DNA from: Hevea brasiliensis
Lineage: Eukaryota; Streptophyta; Magnoliopsida; Malpighiales; Euphorbiaceae
Assembly: GCF_030052815.1 (NCBI RefSeq)
Contig: NC_079507.1
Coordinates: 51,719,571 to 51,783,570 of the forward strand
DNA length: 64,000 nt
Reading direction: 5' to 3'
Part shown: piece after piece, positions 10,391 to 21,057 of the stretch
How the letters are laid out: each line of letters begins with the position of its first letter
Position numbering within the stretch: the stretch's first letter is position 1
Notes under the pieces: generated by a model
The model's input: the letters and a program-made list of their open reading frames with translations, nothing else
Told to the model about the DNA's origin: nothing
The model's database searches: none
Program-made: the position numbers and the translations under genes

Positions 10391-13193
10391 TGTGACACTC
10401 CTTATCCATTTACAGTGTAGCCGAGTAAGATATACCACACAGTGTGCTGAAGTAACAAATCTTATTTTATTACAATTTACCCTTTTCTTAATTTATTTAT
10501 TTATCACAAAGTGAAATTTATGTCATTTAATTTATTTATTGAAATTTTGAATTAATTTAAAGTTTCAAAAATTTTATAGAAAATTCAGCAGAGTACAGGA
10601 TAAAAATGGAGAAAACAGTTCTTCGGACCCTGTAAAAAATAATTCCAATAATTGTTCAAATCCACAACTCCAAATATGTCATCATTTCTCAATAAATTTC
10701 TCATCAAATTCTCAATAATTCCTCAATTTATTATTTATTCATTTCATATCAAAATCATACTCATATTATGAATAAATACTCAAATTTTATCCATAAACAT
10801 AAATTTACAGATAATCACATCAATACAAAATTACATTACAGAAGCTTTAAATATACATAATAAAATAAAAGTTTAATTACAAAGTTTACAAAAATTACAA
10901 AATACAAAATGTAACCTAGGCACTATAGCCTGAGAAGTGACACAGGACACTCGCAGATCTGATCATCACCCGGACTGAGGTCTACTGGGATCACGCTCTG
11001 TATCTCCAGTATCTACGCGTGGCAAAAGCATCCTGCTAAGCAATACTGCTTAGTGGTGTCAATAATAAAATAAAAAGAATTAAAAAGAAATAAACATGCA
11101 GTGTATATGTTGATTTCTCATACAGACAAATTTTTGATAATTATATGTAGTATTATTTATTTGGTACTTTTTACTTTAATACTTGATTAAAATTTATCAA
11201 TATTTATTTTTGGTTGCCCAAGTAACCTATACCAGTGATTGAACTGGATAAACGGGTAAACTGACACTGGGTACCAAGTACCTCGGGCCGTCACACCATC
11301 GGTCACATAGTGTCTCCCAGTGTGCAACAAAACAGCTAACAAGCTGTAATAAATATTAGGCACAAGGCCAAGTATCACAATAAGGTCCGAATGGCTAAAA
11401 GCCATAAAATCACAGAATGGCCATTTAAGCCTTGAATTACAGAATGGCATGATGCCATATACAGTACTGCTAACAGAACCCTATTGGCATGCCAACCTAT
11501 CCAAACCAATCACACTAGGCCTACTAAGGCATGTTATACTTTTAAATTTTATAATTCTTTGAAATTGAAGTTTAATTGTTACTATTCATTTCATTAGTCA
11601 ACTAAAATGTTGACTTTTTCATAGACAATAGGTATATTAGTTCTAATATCCCCAACATATCACATTTTGTATTCTAAAGTTGTTGGTATTGGTTGCCAAT
11701 ACCATTTCAAAGCTTAGTGTTGGTTGTTTACAATTTTTCAGATTTCAAGCACTAAGATTACTGTTCCATTGGTCATTTTTTACAGTAGGAATTTGACAAA
11801 ATTATCTTCATAGAAGTTGTTCCTTTATGTGAATTTTTTAATTCACTTTTTGAATCACTTCATTTGGAGTTTTCTAGCTCAAGATATGCTAATTTGAACA
11901 AGGCTGGCCGGATTGGTATCTGTCCAAAATTTCAGGGCAGAATCCCATTCTGCCAGATTTGGTAGCTCAACTTTAGCCAATAATTTCATTTGGTTAAGTC
12001 CAGAATTAGAGTTTGTGTTCTACATAAAAGTTGTTCTAAATTGTCTAAGCTTTTCACTGATATAAATTTCATGGCAATTGGACCTTTCTACACTGAGTTA
12101 TGACCAAATGAATGAACACTGTTCATTTGGTCATTTTGCTTAGGCAAAATGAATGGTACCCAAATTTGGTTAATTTTTAGGTCAGTCTATTATGGTTTTC
12201 TAGGCAGGGTTCCTTCATCAAAGTTGTGCCATTATGTATCTAATTTTATGTCCAATTAGCCTTGCATCAATTGAACCTACCCAACTCCAGTTATAGCTGC
12301 CCAAATCTACTAGACTCACACCCAGTCCTGCAGGTCACACTAGGCAGCATACCTAACTTCAATTCTTATGACTCAAATCACTTCACTTCCTAATCACACA
12401 TAGCCAAATGGTCACTAATTGACCATTAGAACTTCCTTTCACCAATATATGAGCAAAATCTCAAATTTGTGCCCCAAACCCTAACTCCAACCATTTCAAT
12501 TCTTCAAACACATACATCAATGGATCAATTCATACTCCCAATGATGCATACATAAAGTTTAAAGGATTAATTGACACTAATATTAAATGGAGTCACTTCT
12601 AAGCTTGCTAAACCTCACTTTTTCTTCTTCTAATTGCTGCCTCAAGCTTGCTCTAGTGGTAGGAATAAGTTTTTGTGAAGAGAGGATGAGATTTTAGGGT
12701 GAATTGGAGTGGGGATGAAAGCTTAATGAAGCTTTAATGGTGGATTGGGGTTGGAAAGGGATTTCGGCTGGGCTATGGGAGGAAGAAGAGTATAGTTTTT
12801 CTTTTCAATTTTTTGCCCATTTTTCTCTTTTAATTGGGTTTATAACATGTGTCACAATGTGATTGGGTGGAAGTATTTTAATGACATCATAGTGACGTCA
12901 AAATTCTAATTTAATTCATTTTCTTTCCTTTTTGTTTTCTACTGATTTTCAATTAAATTTTTAGCGATTTTATTCATTTTTTATGTCATAATAATTATTT
13001 ATTTAACTGGACAAGTTGACAAAAAATCATCTCTGAAGACGAAATGACCAAAATGCCCTCCGTTTGGCTTATTTAACTAAAATCGTCTGTACCAATCTAA
13101 AAAATTTTCTAAGCATTTTCTTGGCATTCTAATGCCATCGAAACCTCAATGACTCTTCTCTGGAGTCTCAAAAATTATTTCACAAATTTTTCC
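10391..13193 (-). repeat. Gypsy-B left LTR, first part
   Basis: Starts TGTGACACTCCTTATCC and matches 24011-26788 along its length. Shared landmarks are the GCTAAGCA...CTTAG hairpin (11035-11053), the AACTGGATAAACGGGTAAACTG block, CACATAGCCAAATGGTCAC, and GACGAAATGACCAAAATGCC. It breaks off at ...AAATTTTTCC where gypsy-A is inserted and resumes at 21058. Confidence 0.88.
13189..13193. repeat. Target-site duplication TTTCC (partner 21053-21057)
   Basis: A perfect 5-bp match before the TG of gypsy-A and after the terminal TTACA of the Cassandra element, so it brackets the two elements as a unit. Confidence 0.8.
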
Positions 13194-16100
13194 TGTAACA
13201 CCCCTCACCCGACTACAGTGTAGCCGAGCAAGGCGTGCTACAATCGGTGCCGGAGCACCCTAACTTAGCTTACTTTATTTTTTTTAATAATTTTGAATTC
13301 GTTTAATTTAATATTAATTATTTTTCGACGGAGAAACCAGTGGAGTTTCCCCTATTTTATTATCGTTTGGCGTATTTCAATATTCACCTGTTTGAGGTTC
13401 AACAATATTTTAATATAAAAAAAAATATCTCATCTATGCTAATCATAATTATCTCATATTTCACATCTCATTCATATTTCTCAATTTCATATTCATTTCC
13501 ATGTATTATCTATATATTTCAAATCCATCTTTAAATCCATACAATCTCATTCATGCTCAAATCACATAACTAAAATTTTCAAATTCCATTAATTTACATA
13601 ATTTCATAATTTACATGATATATAAATTAATTACATATGAAAAAGCTAATTAATTAATTTACATCGCATTCCTATTAATTACCTGTTCATAATCTACATT
13701 ATAATACAATATCTAGCATTTTATACAAAATACAAAATATGATCTATATGGGCCCTATCTACATGCATTGCTGAGGAGGTGACAACCTTGAATACTCCAG
13801 CCACTTCTGCAGATCTGGACTCCAAAAATCTTAGTTAAAGTACCTGCGCGAGGAAACAATTCCATCGCGCTAAGCATTGCTGCTTAGTGGTGCAATAATA
13901 CAACAAGAAAAAAAATATACAAATAAAGAAAGAAAGAAGCATAATTTGAATATTTAAGAATCAATTTAATTTAATACAATGTGTCTAATATTAATTATCT
14001 TTTGTTCTAATTTGTTCCGCTTTGGAAGCGTTTAATTCCTAAATTCACAGAGATAATGTACAATATACAGAATTAATAAAAATACTCAGTTTATATTCAT
14101 ATGGCAATAGAAGGTACATTTAAAATATTTAGTTAAGTTATACCTATTTTTGCAACTCTCTTATCATTTTACTTAACAATTTTTATGTGGTTTGGATCAT
14201 TTCATAATTCTAACTAATTCTTTTGAAGTCTTATTAACTCATTTATTTGATTTCTAATATTTTTAATTACTAATAGTCTTAATTTATTTCAATAAATTAC
14301 ACTGCCCAAGTAACCTACGACAGGCTGACTAAACTGGATAACGGGTCGTTGGCACTGGACACCGCGGTGCCTCGGGCCGTCATACCATGGGACGCAGAAC
14401 ATCAACCATGTATGCAGTCAGTATGGCTAAAAAGCCATGATATCACATAATTGGGCATAAAAGCCATGAATACGGGCATAAAAGCCATGAATACGGGCAT
14501 AAAGCCATGAATACAGGCATAAAGCCTTTCGCAGTACTGCTAAAACAATACCCTATTGGCATGCCAAACTATCCAATCTGACACACATGTCTAGATAATA
14601 CAAGGGCACATAATATCATTAAATATTAATATATTGTGTTTTATGACTTTATTATTTCATGATAAATTTCAATTATAATTCATACATTCATTTGATCATT
14701 TATATGATCACAATTCACATCAATTATCATTTTATACCATTTTACTCAAAATACTCCTCCTCTCTACAATAATGAGAACTAATGTCTCATTTATACATTA
14801 ATATGGTTTATTTATTTATTCATTATGTTATTCATATTGATCACAATTCTAAACAATGGTTCACATGTACCATTGTATTCAAAACATTTTTCCTTTCCCA
14901 TTTATACATTCAAGAATCTACTTATGTAATTACAAATTTTATATTTCAAGTTGAGTTACTAATATTTTATGAATTCCATTTGTGATGGGCATATAAGCCC
15001 TAGCTATCTATTCACATCAATTAGGTGACTTATTTTTCATGTTTCAAGTAATCCATGAATATTTCATGGATTTTAAATTTATGGCCTTAATTTCTTTTTA
15101 ACAATTTTGACTAGGATGCATAGCCTACATTTGTCATACAATTCTAAGCATTTAAGCTTAGAATTGGTGCTAGGTTTTCATCTTAATTCACTAATCATTT
15201 TGATTACTATTCACCTACTAGTCAACCAAAATGTTGACTTTTTTATACTTAATGGATATATTAATTCTAATTACACTAAGATCCCATATTTTGAGTTTTA
15301 TATTTTCTAGTATTAATTGCCAATTGCAATTTAAAGTACCCTAGATGCATTTCTAATTTCAAATTTTGAATTTCAAGTTTTGGTGTCACTATTCACCTCA
15401 TTGGTCAACAAAAATGTTGACTTTTGGATAGAAAATAGGTACATTGGTTTTAACACTCCAAACATACCACATTTTGCATTTAAAACTTGTTGGAAGTGAT
15501 CACCATTACCATTTCTAAGCCTAACACTAAGTGGCAGAATTTTCAGTTTTTGTACCATAAGTTTACTGTTCTATTAGGGACTGTTACAGTGAAAATTTGA
15601 GGAAATGGTACACATGAAAGTTGTTCCTTATTTTGTCTAGTTGAATTTCCTTTTTTGAATTACTCCATTTGGAGTTTTGTAGCTCCAGATATGGTCCAAA
15701 AACCACAGCTGGCCGGATTTCAATTCTGCAGAATTTACCAAATCTACAGTACCATGAACAGTGACTACCACTACCTTGTTGAATGGGTTCTGGCCATAAT
15801 TTGGGGTAGGTTTCTTCATGAAAGTTGTTTTTCTATGTCTTGTCTTGTTGCTGTAAAAATTTCAGGTCAATTGACCATATCTACAGTGAGTTATGGCTTA
15901 CTGTTCATTTGGTTATTCTGCAGAATCAGCTTGCAGGGTATCTGGATTGGGGCCAACTTTTGGTCCTCTTGCTTTGGTCTTTTGGGCATGGTTTCTTCAG
16001 CAAAAATGTGCCATTATAAGTCTAGTTTCATGTCCAATTGGCCAAACACAAATTAGACCTACACAGCCAAAGATATGGCAGTCCAAACAGGCTGGACTCA

Positions 16101-17381
16101 CAGCCTCATTTCTGCTGTCTTTAGGCAGCCTACCAAAACTCTTTGTAACTCTCTAATGCACTTCAAATTATGGTCAACTTACCTCAAATGGTCACTAATT
16201 GACCATTAAAATGTTCTTTCAACATCACATACACAAAGTCCAAATTTCTCTCTAAAACCCTAATTCTCAAATAACCATTAATGCACATACATCAATTCAA
16301 CATACTTAATGATGTTTATGTCTCATACTCATGTTCAAGACCACCCATATACAACTTAAATTCATTCAACACTCATCAACACTTCCATCACTAAGGCTGC
16401 CAACAATTTTTAAGTGGTCCATACATGGATATGTTCTTTTGATTTCATGAATTTCTAACTAAATCCATATACCTAACTTCAAATTTAAAGAGAAAAATGG
16501 AGAGATATAGCACTAACCTTAGTGGCAGAATTTTCTCTTGTTAATTCTTCACTTTCTTTTGTTTTCTTGGCTGCCAAACACTTCTCCTTGGTGTGGGTAT
16601 AATTTTTAGTGAAAGGAGTAGGAGGAATTATGGTGAAAAGAGGAGAGAAATGAAGCTTTGGTTGAAAATCAATGGAGGTTTGGCTATGGAATTTGAAAGC
16701 TACAGGTGAGCTTTGTGAAGGTGATGGCTGCTGGAATTTTAGGAGCTTTTGTTGTATTCTTATACATATTTTATTAGTTAATTTAAGTGTTGACTAAATG
16801 TGATTAGTGGGTAAGTGTTTAATGACATCATATGATGTCATAATTGGTATTTTCTTCTATTTTTTTTCTTCTCTTCTCTACTCATTTTCAATTTAATTTT
16901 TAGCATTATTTATTCATATTTTAGATCATAATAATTATTTACTTAACTGGACAAGTGGGCCAAAAATCACCTGTGAAGGCGAAATGACCAAAATGCCCTC
17001 CGTTTGGCTTAACGGGTCAAAATTGTCTGTACCGATTGAAAAATTTTTCTAAATATTTTCTTGGCATTCTAATGCCATAGGAACCTCAATGACCCTTCTC
17101 TGGAGTCCCAAAAATTATTTTATGAATTTTTCCCCGGGTCTAGGGCTCCTCGTTGCGAGAACCGCAACTTCCCTCTGGTTACCCATCGCTTGGGCACCGG
17201 CTCGTTTAACTCGGTTGTATTTTATTTCTAAAATTTTTACTAAATTTTTCTTGTTAATATTTGAGTTAATTATGGTTCCTGACTTTAGTTTAAATATTTT
17301 TCCGGACGTTCTAGCTGTCCGGACCGACACCGGTCACCGAAACAGTAGAATGTACAGAGTTGCTACCGGGAGGATGTTACA
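13194..17381 (-). repeat. Gypsy-A left LTR (4188 bp; 3' LTR in element orientation)
   Basis: Starts TGTAACACCCCTCACCCGAC and ends ACCGGGAGGATGTTACA. It contains the GCTAAGCATTGCTGCTTAG hairpin at 13869-13887, a 21-bp tandem repeat at 14453-14526, and a ~195-bp periodic module between about 15180 and 16050. Next to the inner edge, CTCTTCCCCTCTTATTT is the complement of the polypurine tract. Short ORFs in it also occur, as copies, in the right LTR and are not taken as genes. Confidence 0.9.
14453..14526. repeat. 21-bp tandem repeat in the gypsy-A LTR
   Basis: The unit GGGCATAAAAGCCATGAATA plus C occurs at 14453-14473 and 14474-14494. A 20-base version follows at 14495-14514, then a partial fourth. 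Each unit has GGC...GCC self-complementarity. Gypsy-B LTRs carry similar GGCTAAAAGCCAT words near 11390 and 25010. Confidence 0.9.
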
Positions 17382-17564
17382 GCTCTTCCCCTCTTATTTA
17401 AATTTCGTCCTCGAAATTTACTGGGTTTAGGTATCTAAGATAATTCTTTTACCTTTCTATTGCTCTCTCTGTCTACTTCTTTTATATATATAGTACCATT
17501 TAGTCTTTCCGAATATATCATTATACACTTAGGCATATCATAAAGGAAATACTTTACCTCAAAT

Positions 17565-18431
17565 TTACATCTCGGCTTCTTGCTCCTCTCCGGCTTGGGT
17601 GACATTTGGAAGTGGTGTTACTGTTGTGTTTGGTCCTTCCACGACCTCTGTCTGTGTCCGTGGTAAATTCCTCTTAGGACAATCTTTCAGATGATGGTCT
17701 ATGGCCCCACATCTATAACAGGCTCCAGTCAATCCCCTACATTCACCTTTATGCCACTTGTTACAATGGCCACATTTTCTTGCTAGTCCTGTCGCACTCA
17801 CTACTAGTGTTTCTGGTTGATCTCTTCTGTGTATAGACTTGGGTCTAGATCTCCTACTTTGATCAGACGTCTGACTTAATTGTTCTCTCGGCCTCTTATT
17901 ACTAGACTGTCCAAATTTCCTCTTTTGCTGATCACCACTCCTCTTCTGTTCCTCTTCATGAACACAGCTAATATATTTCTTTCTGAACTCTATCAGAAAG
18001 AATTCCCAAGTTACGTCAGCTGGTGGCACTACCTTGGTTACAACATCCCACCACCGATATGCAGCTTCTTGTAACAATGAAACTGCACACTCCAAACTTT
18101 GTTCTGGTGTGCAATGGAGCTGCTGCAGGACTCTTTCAGTCCTTTCTAACCAATACTCAGCCGCTGAAGAATCGTCTTCCTTTTTACCATTGAAATCTAC
18201 AGCTCCATACTTCCTAATTTTTCCTAGAGGTGATTTCTGCTGAGACAATGGTGGAACAACCCCAGTCATTTGTCGAAAGAATTCAGTCATCTGCTCAAAC
18301 AAGGGCTGTTGGGGTTGTACAGGCACCTCTTGCACTGGTGGAGCAGGATTTCCCCGATTTCCAATATCACTCCCAGTCGGGATACGGCTTACTACTTCTT
18401 CTTCTATTGCCCTCTGCGATTCTGAGTCCAT
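17565..18431 (-). CDS. Gag protein of gypsy-A (288 aa, zinc knuckle present)
   Basis: An uninterrupted minus-strand ORF starting with MDSESQRAIEEEVVSRIP. It has a Gln/Pro-rich segment, then a retrotransposon gag capsid core (AVDFNGKKEDDSSAAEYWLE, CTPEQSLECAVSLLQEAAYR, WWDVVTK, FFLIEFRKKYI). A basic linker and a CCHC-like knuckle CYRCGAIDHHLKDC (C-X2-C-X4-H-X4-C) near residue 238 follow, preceded by a second Cys/His cluster (CGHCNKWHKGEC). Full Tekay-type Gags are longer. The C-terminal half of the capsid, normally after KKY, is missing by an in-frame deletion (KKYISCVHEEEQ runs straight into the linker). It packages element RNA in virus-like particles in the cytoplasm. The gag homologue in gypsy-B is at 23400-23883. 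Confidence 0.88.
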   Translation of the reverse strand: MDSESQRAIEEEVVSRIPTGSDIGNRGNPAPPVQEVPVQPQQPLFEQMTEFFRQMTGVVPPLSQQKSPLGKIRKYGAVDFNGKKEDDSSAAEYWLERTERVLQQLHCTPEQSLECAVSLLQEAAYRWWDVVTKVVPPADVTWEFFLIEFRKKYISCVHEEEQKRSGDQQKRKFGQSSNKRPREQLSQTSDQSRRSRPKSIHRRDQPETLVVSATGLARKCGHCNKWHKGECRGLTGACYRCGAIDHHLKDCPKRNLPRTQTEVVEGPNTTVTPLPNVTQAGEEQEAEM

Positions 18432-18555
18432 ACCTTAACCTAAAATAACCACGAAAATATATCTGCATTAGTGTCACCTCAACTCATATGAATGCAATGC
18501 ATGTTATGCACACTATCTCATTCTATCTATCTATGCCTAGGAACGCCTAAACCGC

Positions 18556-18568
18556 GCTCTGATACCAA
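18556..18568 (-). other. Gypsy-A primer-binding site
   Basis: The complement reads TGGTATCAGAGCG, four bases inside the right LTR. This matches the initiator methionine tRNA except at the last base. It fixes the element's orientation as minus. Gypsy-B has the equivalent at about 23994-24006. Confidence 0.85.
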
Positions 18569-18572
18569 TAAA

Positions 18573-20410
18573 TGTAACACCCCTCACCCGACTACAGTGT
18601 AGCCGAGCAAGGCGTGCTACAATCGGTGCCGAAGCACCCAAACTTAGCTTACTTTATTTTTTTAATAATTTTGAATTCGTTTAATTTAATATTAATTATT
18701 TTTCGACGGAGAAACCAGTGGAGTTTCCCCTATTTTATTATCGTTTGGCGTATTTCAATATTCACCTGTTTGAGGTTCAACAATATTTTAAAATAAAAAA
18801 AAATATCTCATCTATGCTAATCATAATTATCTCATATTTCACATCTCATTCATATTTCTCAATTTCATATTCATTTCCATGCATTATCTATATATTTCAA
18901 ATCCATCTTTAAATCCATACAATCTCATTCATGCTCAAATCACATAACTAAAATTTTCAAATTCCATTAATTTACATAATTTCATAATTTACATGATATA
19001 TAAATTAATTACATATGAAAAAGCTAATTAATTAATTTACATCGCATTCCTATTAATTACCTGTTCATAATCTACATTATAATACAATATCTAGCATTTT
19101 ATACAAAATACAAAATATGATCTATATGGGCCCTATCTACATGCATTGCTGAGGAGGTGACAACCTTGAATACTCCAGCCACTTCTGCAGATCTGGACTC
19201 CAAAAATCTTAGTGGCAGAATTTAAATTTCTCCAGCCACTTCTTAAAATGTTCTTTCAACATCACATACACAAAGTCCAAATTTCTCTCTAAAACCCTAA
19301 TTCTCAAATAACCATTAATGCACATACATCAATTCAACATACTTAATGATGTTTATGTCTCATATTCATGTTCAAGACCACCCATATACAACTTAAATTC
19401 ATTCAACACTTCCATCACTAAGGCTGCCAACAATTTTTAAGTGGTCCATACATGGATATGTTCTTTTGATTTCATGAATTTCTAACTAAATCCATATACC
19501 TAACTTCAAATTTAAAGAGAAAAATGGAGAGATATAGCACTAACCTTAGTGGCAGAATTTTCTCTTGTTAATTCTTCACTTTCTTTTGTTTTCTTGGCTG
19601 CCAAACACTTCTCCTTGGTGTGGGTATAATTTTTAGTGAAAGGAGTAGGAGGAATTATGGTGAAAAGAGGAGAGAAATGAAGCTTTGGTTGAAAATCAAT
19701 GGAGGTTTGGCTATGGAATTTGAAAGCTACGGGTGAGCTTTGTGAAGGTGATGGCTGCAGGAATTTTAGGAGCTTTTGTTGTATTCTTATACATATTTTA
19801 TTAGTTAATTTAAGTGTTGACTAAATGTGATTAGTGGGTAAGTGTTTAATGACATCATATGATGTCATAATTGGTATTTTCTTCCATTTTTTTTTTCTTC
19901 TCTTCTCTACTCATTTTCAATTTAATTTTTAGCATTATTTATTCATATTTTAGATCATAATAATTATTTACTTAACTGGACAAGTGGGCCAAAAATCACC
20001 TGTGAAGGCGAAAGGACCAAAATGCCCTCCGTTTGGCTTAACGGGTCAAAATTATTTGTACCGATTGAAAAATTTTTTTAAATATTTTCTTGGCATTCTA
20101 ATGCCATAGGAACCTCAATGACCCTTCTCTGGAGTCCCAAAAATTATTTTATGAATTTTTCCCTGGGTCTAGGGCTCCTCGTTGCGAGAACCGCAACTTC
20201 CCTCTGGTTACCCATCGCTTGGGCACCGGCTCGTTTAACTCGGTTGTATTTTATTTCTAAAATTTTTACTAAATTTTTCTTGTTAATATTTGAGTTAATT
20301 ATGGTTCCTGACTTTAGTTTAAATATTTTTCCGGACGTTCTAGCTGTCCGGACCGATACCGGTCACCGGAACAGTAGAATGTACGGAGTTGCTACCGGGA
20401 GGATGTTACA
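18573..20410 (-). repeat. Gypsy-A right LTR (1838 bp, internally deleted)
   Basis: Nearly identical to 13194-13833 and then to 16207-17381. About 2.4 kb between those points is absent and replaced by ~30 bases of filler at 19213-19245. Ends ACCGGGAGGATGTTACA, as the left LTR does. It also lacks a 12-base CATCAACACTTC repeat unit found near 16375. Confidence 0.9.
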
Positions 20411-20542
20411 GCTAAAGGTCCCTTAGGCAAATCCCACATCGGCAAAGCACGGAGATGGTCTTGGGCTCAAAAGTAATGATATATAAAATGGGGGAACTAA
20501 TCACTAGAGGCGCCTTTTGGTGGAATGGCCTGGAGAGTTGGA

Positions 20543-20610
20543 AGAACTCCAGGGTTAAACGTGCTCGTTTGAGAGAAATCCTAGGATGGGTGATCTCCTG
20601 GGAAGTTCTC
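20543..20610 (+). promoter_or_regulatory. 5S-rRNA-like segment (A/C-box region) in Cassandra LTR 1
   Basis: Aligned by eye with the 3' two thirds of plant 5S rRNA. GAACTCC, GTTAA.CGTGCT, GAGAGAA and CCTAGGATGGGTGA.CTCC are retained. This copy has GTGATCTCC where 5S rRNA has GTGACCTCC. In Cassandra this part carries RNA polymerase III internal promoter elements. Activity is not shown by sequence alone. Confidence 0.75.
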
Positions 20611-20904
20611 CATTCCACCTATGGGACAAAACCGTGAGGCTTATGGCCAAAGCGGACAATTCCTCTAGTGGTTGGTTCCCGATCGTTACAATTGGTATCA
20701 GAGCCGCTCGCGTGTCCTCTTGGGCGATGGTGGGGCAAACCTCAGCGAGGACGCTGAGTCCCGAAAGGGGGGGAGAAAGGTCCCTTAGGCAAATCCCACA
20801 TCGGCAAAGCACGGAGATGGTCTTGGGCTCAAAAGTAATGATATATAAAATGGGGGAACTAATCACTAGAGGCGCCTTTTGGTGGAATGGCCTGGAGAGT
20901 TGGA

Positions 20905-20972
20905 AGAACTCCAAGATTAAACGTGCTCGTTTGAGAGAAATCCTAGGATGGGTGACCTCCTGGGAAGTTCTC
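20905..20972 (+). promoter_or_regulatory. 5S-rRNA-like segment in Cassandra LTR 2
   Basis: Same segment as in LTR 1 but keeping the 5S-identical CTAGGATGGGTGACCTCC, and with AAGATTAAACG where LTR 1 has AGGGTTAAACG. Confidence 0.75.
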
Positions 20973-21057
20973 CATTCCACCTATGGGACAAAACCGTGAG
21001 GCTTATGGCCAAAGCGGACAATTCCTCTAGTGGTTGGTTCCCGATCGTTACATTTCC

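Larger units (their letters stand above)
13194..20410 (-). mobile_element. Gypsy-A: gag-only Tekay-like element (non-autonomous, TR-GAG type)
   Basis: LTRs are 13194-17381 (4188 bp) and 18573-20410 (1838 bp, shortened by a ~2.4-kb internal deletion). The 1.19-kb internal region has a primer-binding site next to the right LTR and a single intact gag ORF on the minus strand. Protease, reverse transcriptase and integrase are absent. Elements with LTRs plus only gag are known as TR-GAG and must borrow pol. LTR sequence and gag are related to gypsy-B, which is a plausible helper family. Only two differences are seen in the first ~90 LTR bases, so it is the youngest large layer. Confidence 0.87.
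20414..21052 (+). mobile_element. Cassandra TRIM retrotransposon with 5S-rRNA-like LTRs
   Basis: Two direct repeats of equal length (277 bp: 20414-20690 and 20776-21052) enclose 85 bases. The 85 bases hold a perfect primer-binding site TGGTATCAGAGCC (20693-20705) and a polypurine tract GAAAGGGGGGGAG (20763-20775). There is no coding capacity. Both repeats carry a stretch that follows plant 5S rRNA (GAACTCC, then TAAACGTGCT, GAGAG, CTAGGATGGGTGACCTCC, TGGGAAGT), the hallmark of Cassandra, in which RNA polymerase III promoter boxes are embedded in the LTR. The total of 639 bp fits the known size range. The left boundary lacks a clear TG and is joined to gypsy-A by the three bases GCT. Confidence 0.85.

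Noticed and set aside
11187..11450. An 87-codon minus-strand ORF repeated at 24807-25070
   Set aside because: Both lie at the same place in the two gypsy-B LTRs, so the repetition comes from LTR duplication. No protein family is recognisable and related LTRs do not keep the frame.
13340..13534. A 64-codon ORF with an almost identical copy at 18718-18912
   Set aside because: Non-coding start of the gypsy-A LTRs; the identity reflects the recent LTR pair. Low-complexity Ile/Tyr/Ser translation.
14453..14526. Possible CRISPR-like array
   Set aside because: Directly adjacent 20-21 bp units without spacers in a plant retrotransposon LTR; a plain tandem repeat.
17089..17430. A 113-codon ORF also found at 20118-20426
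   Set aside because: Falls at the end of the gypsy-A LTRs on the strand opposite to gag. Copied by LTR duplication.
20412..20999. Several ORFs of 60-141 codons on both strands
   Set aside because: They overlie the Cassandra LTRs and 5S-like sequence. The repeats and open frames result from two 277-bp copies, not coding selection.
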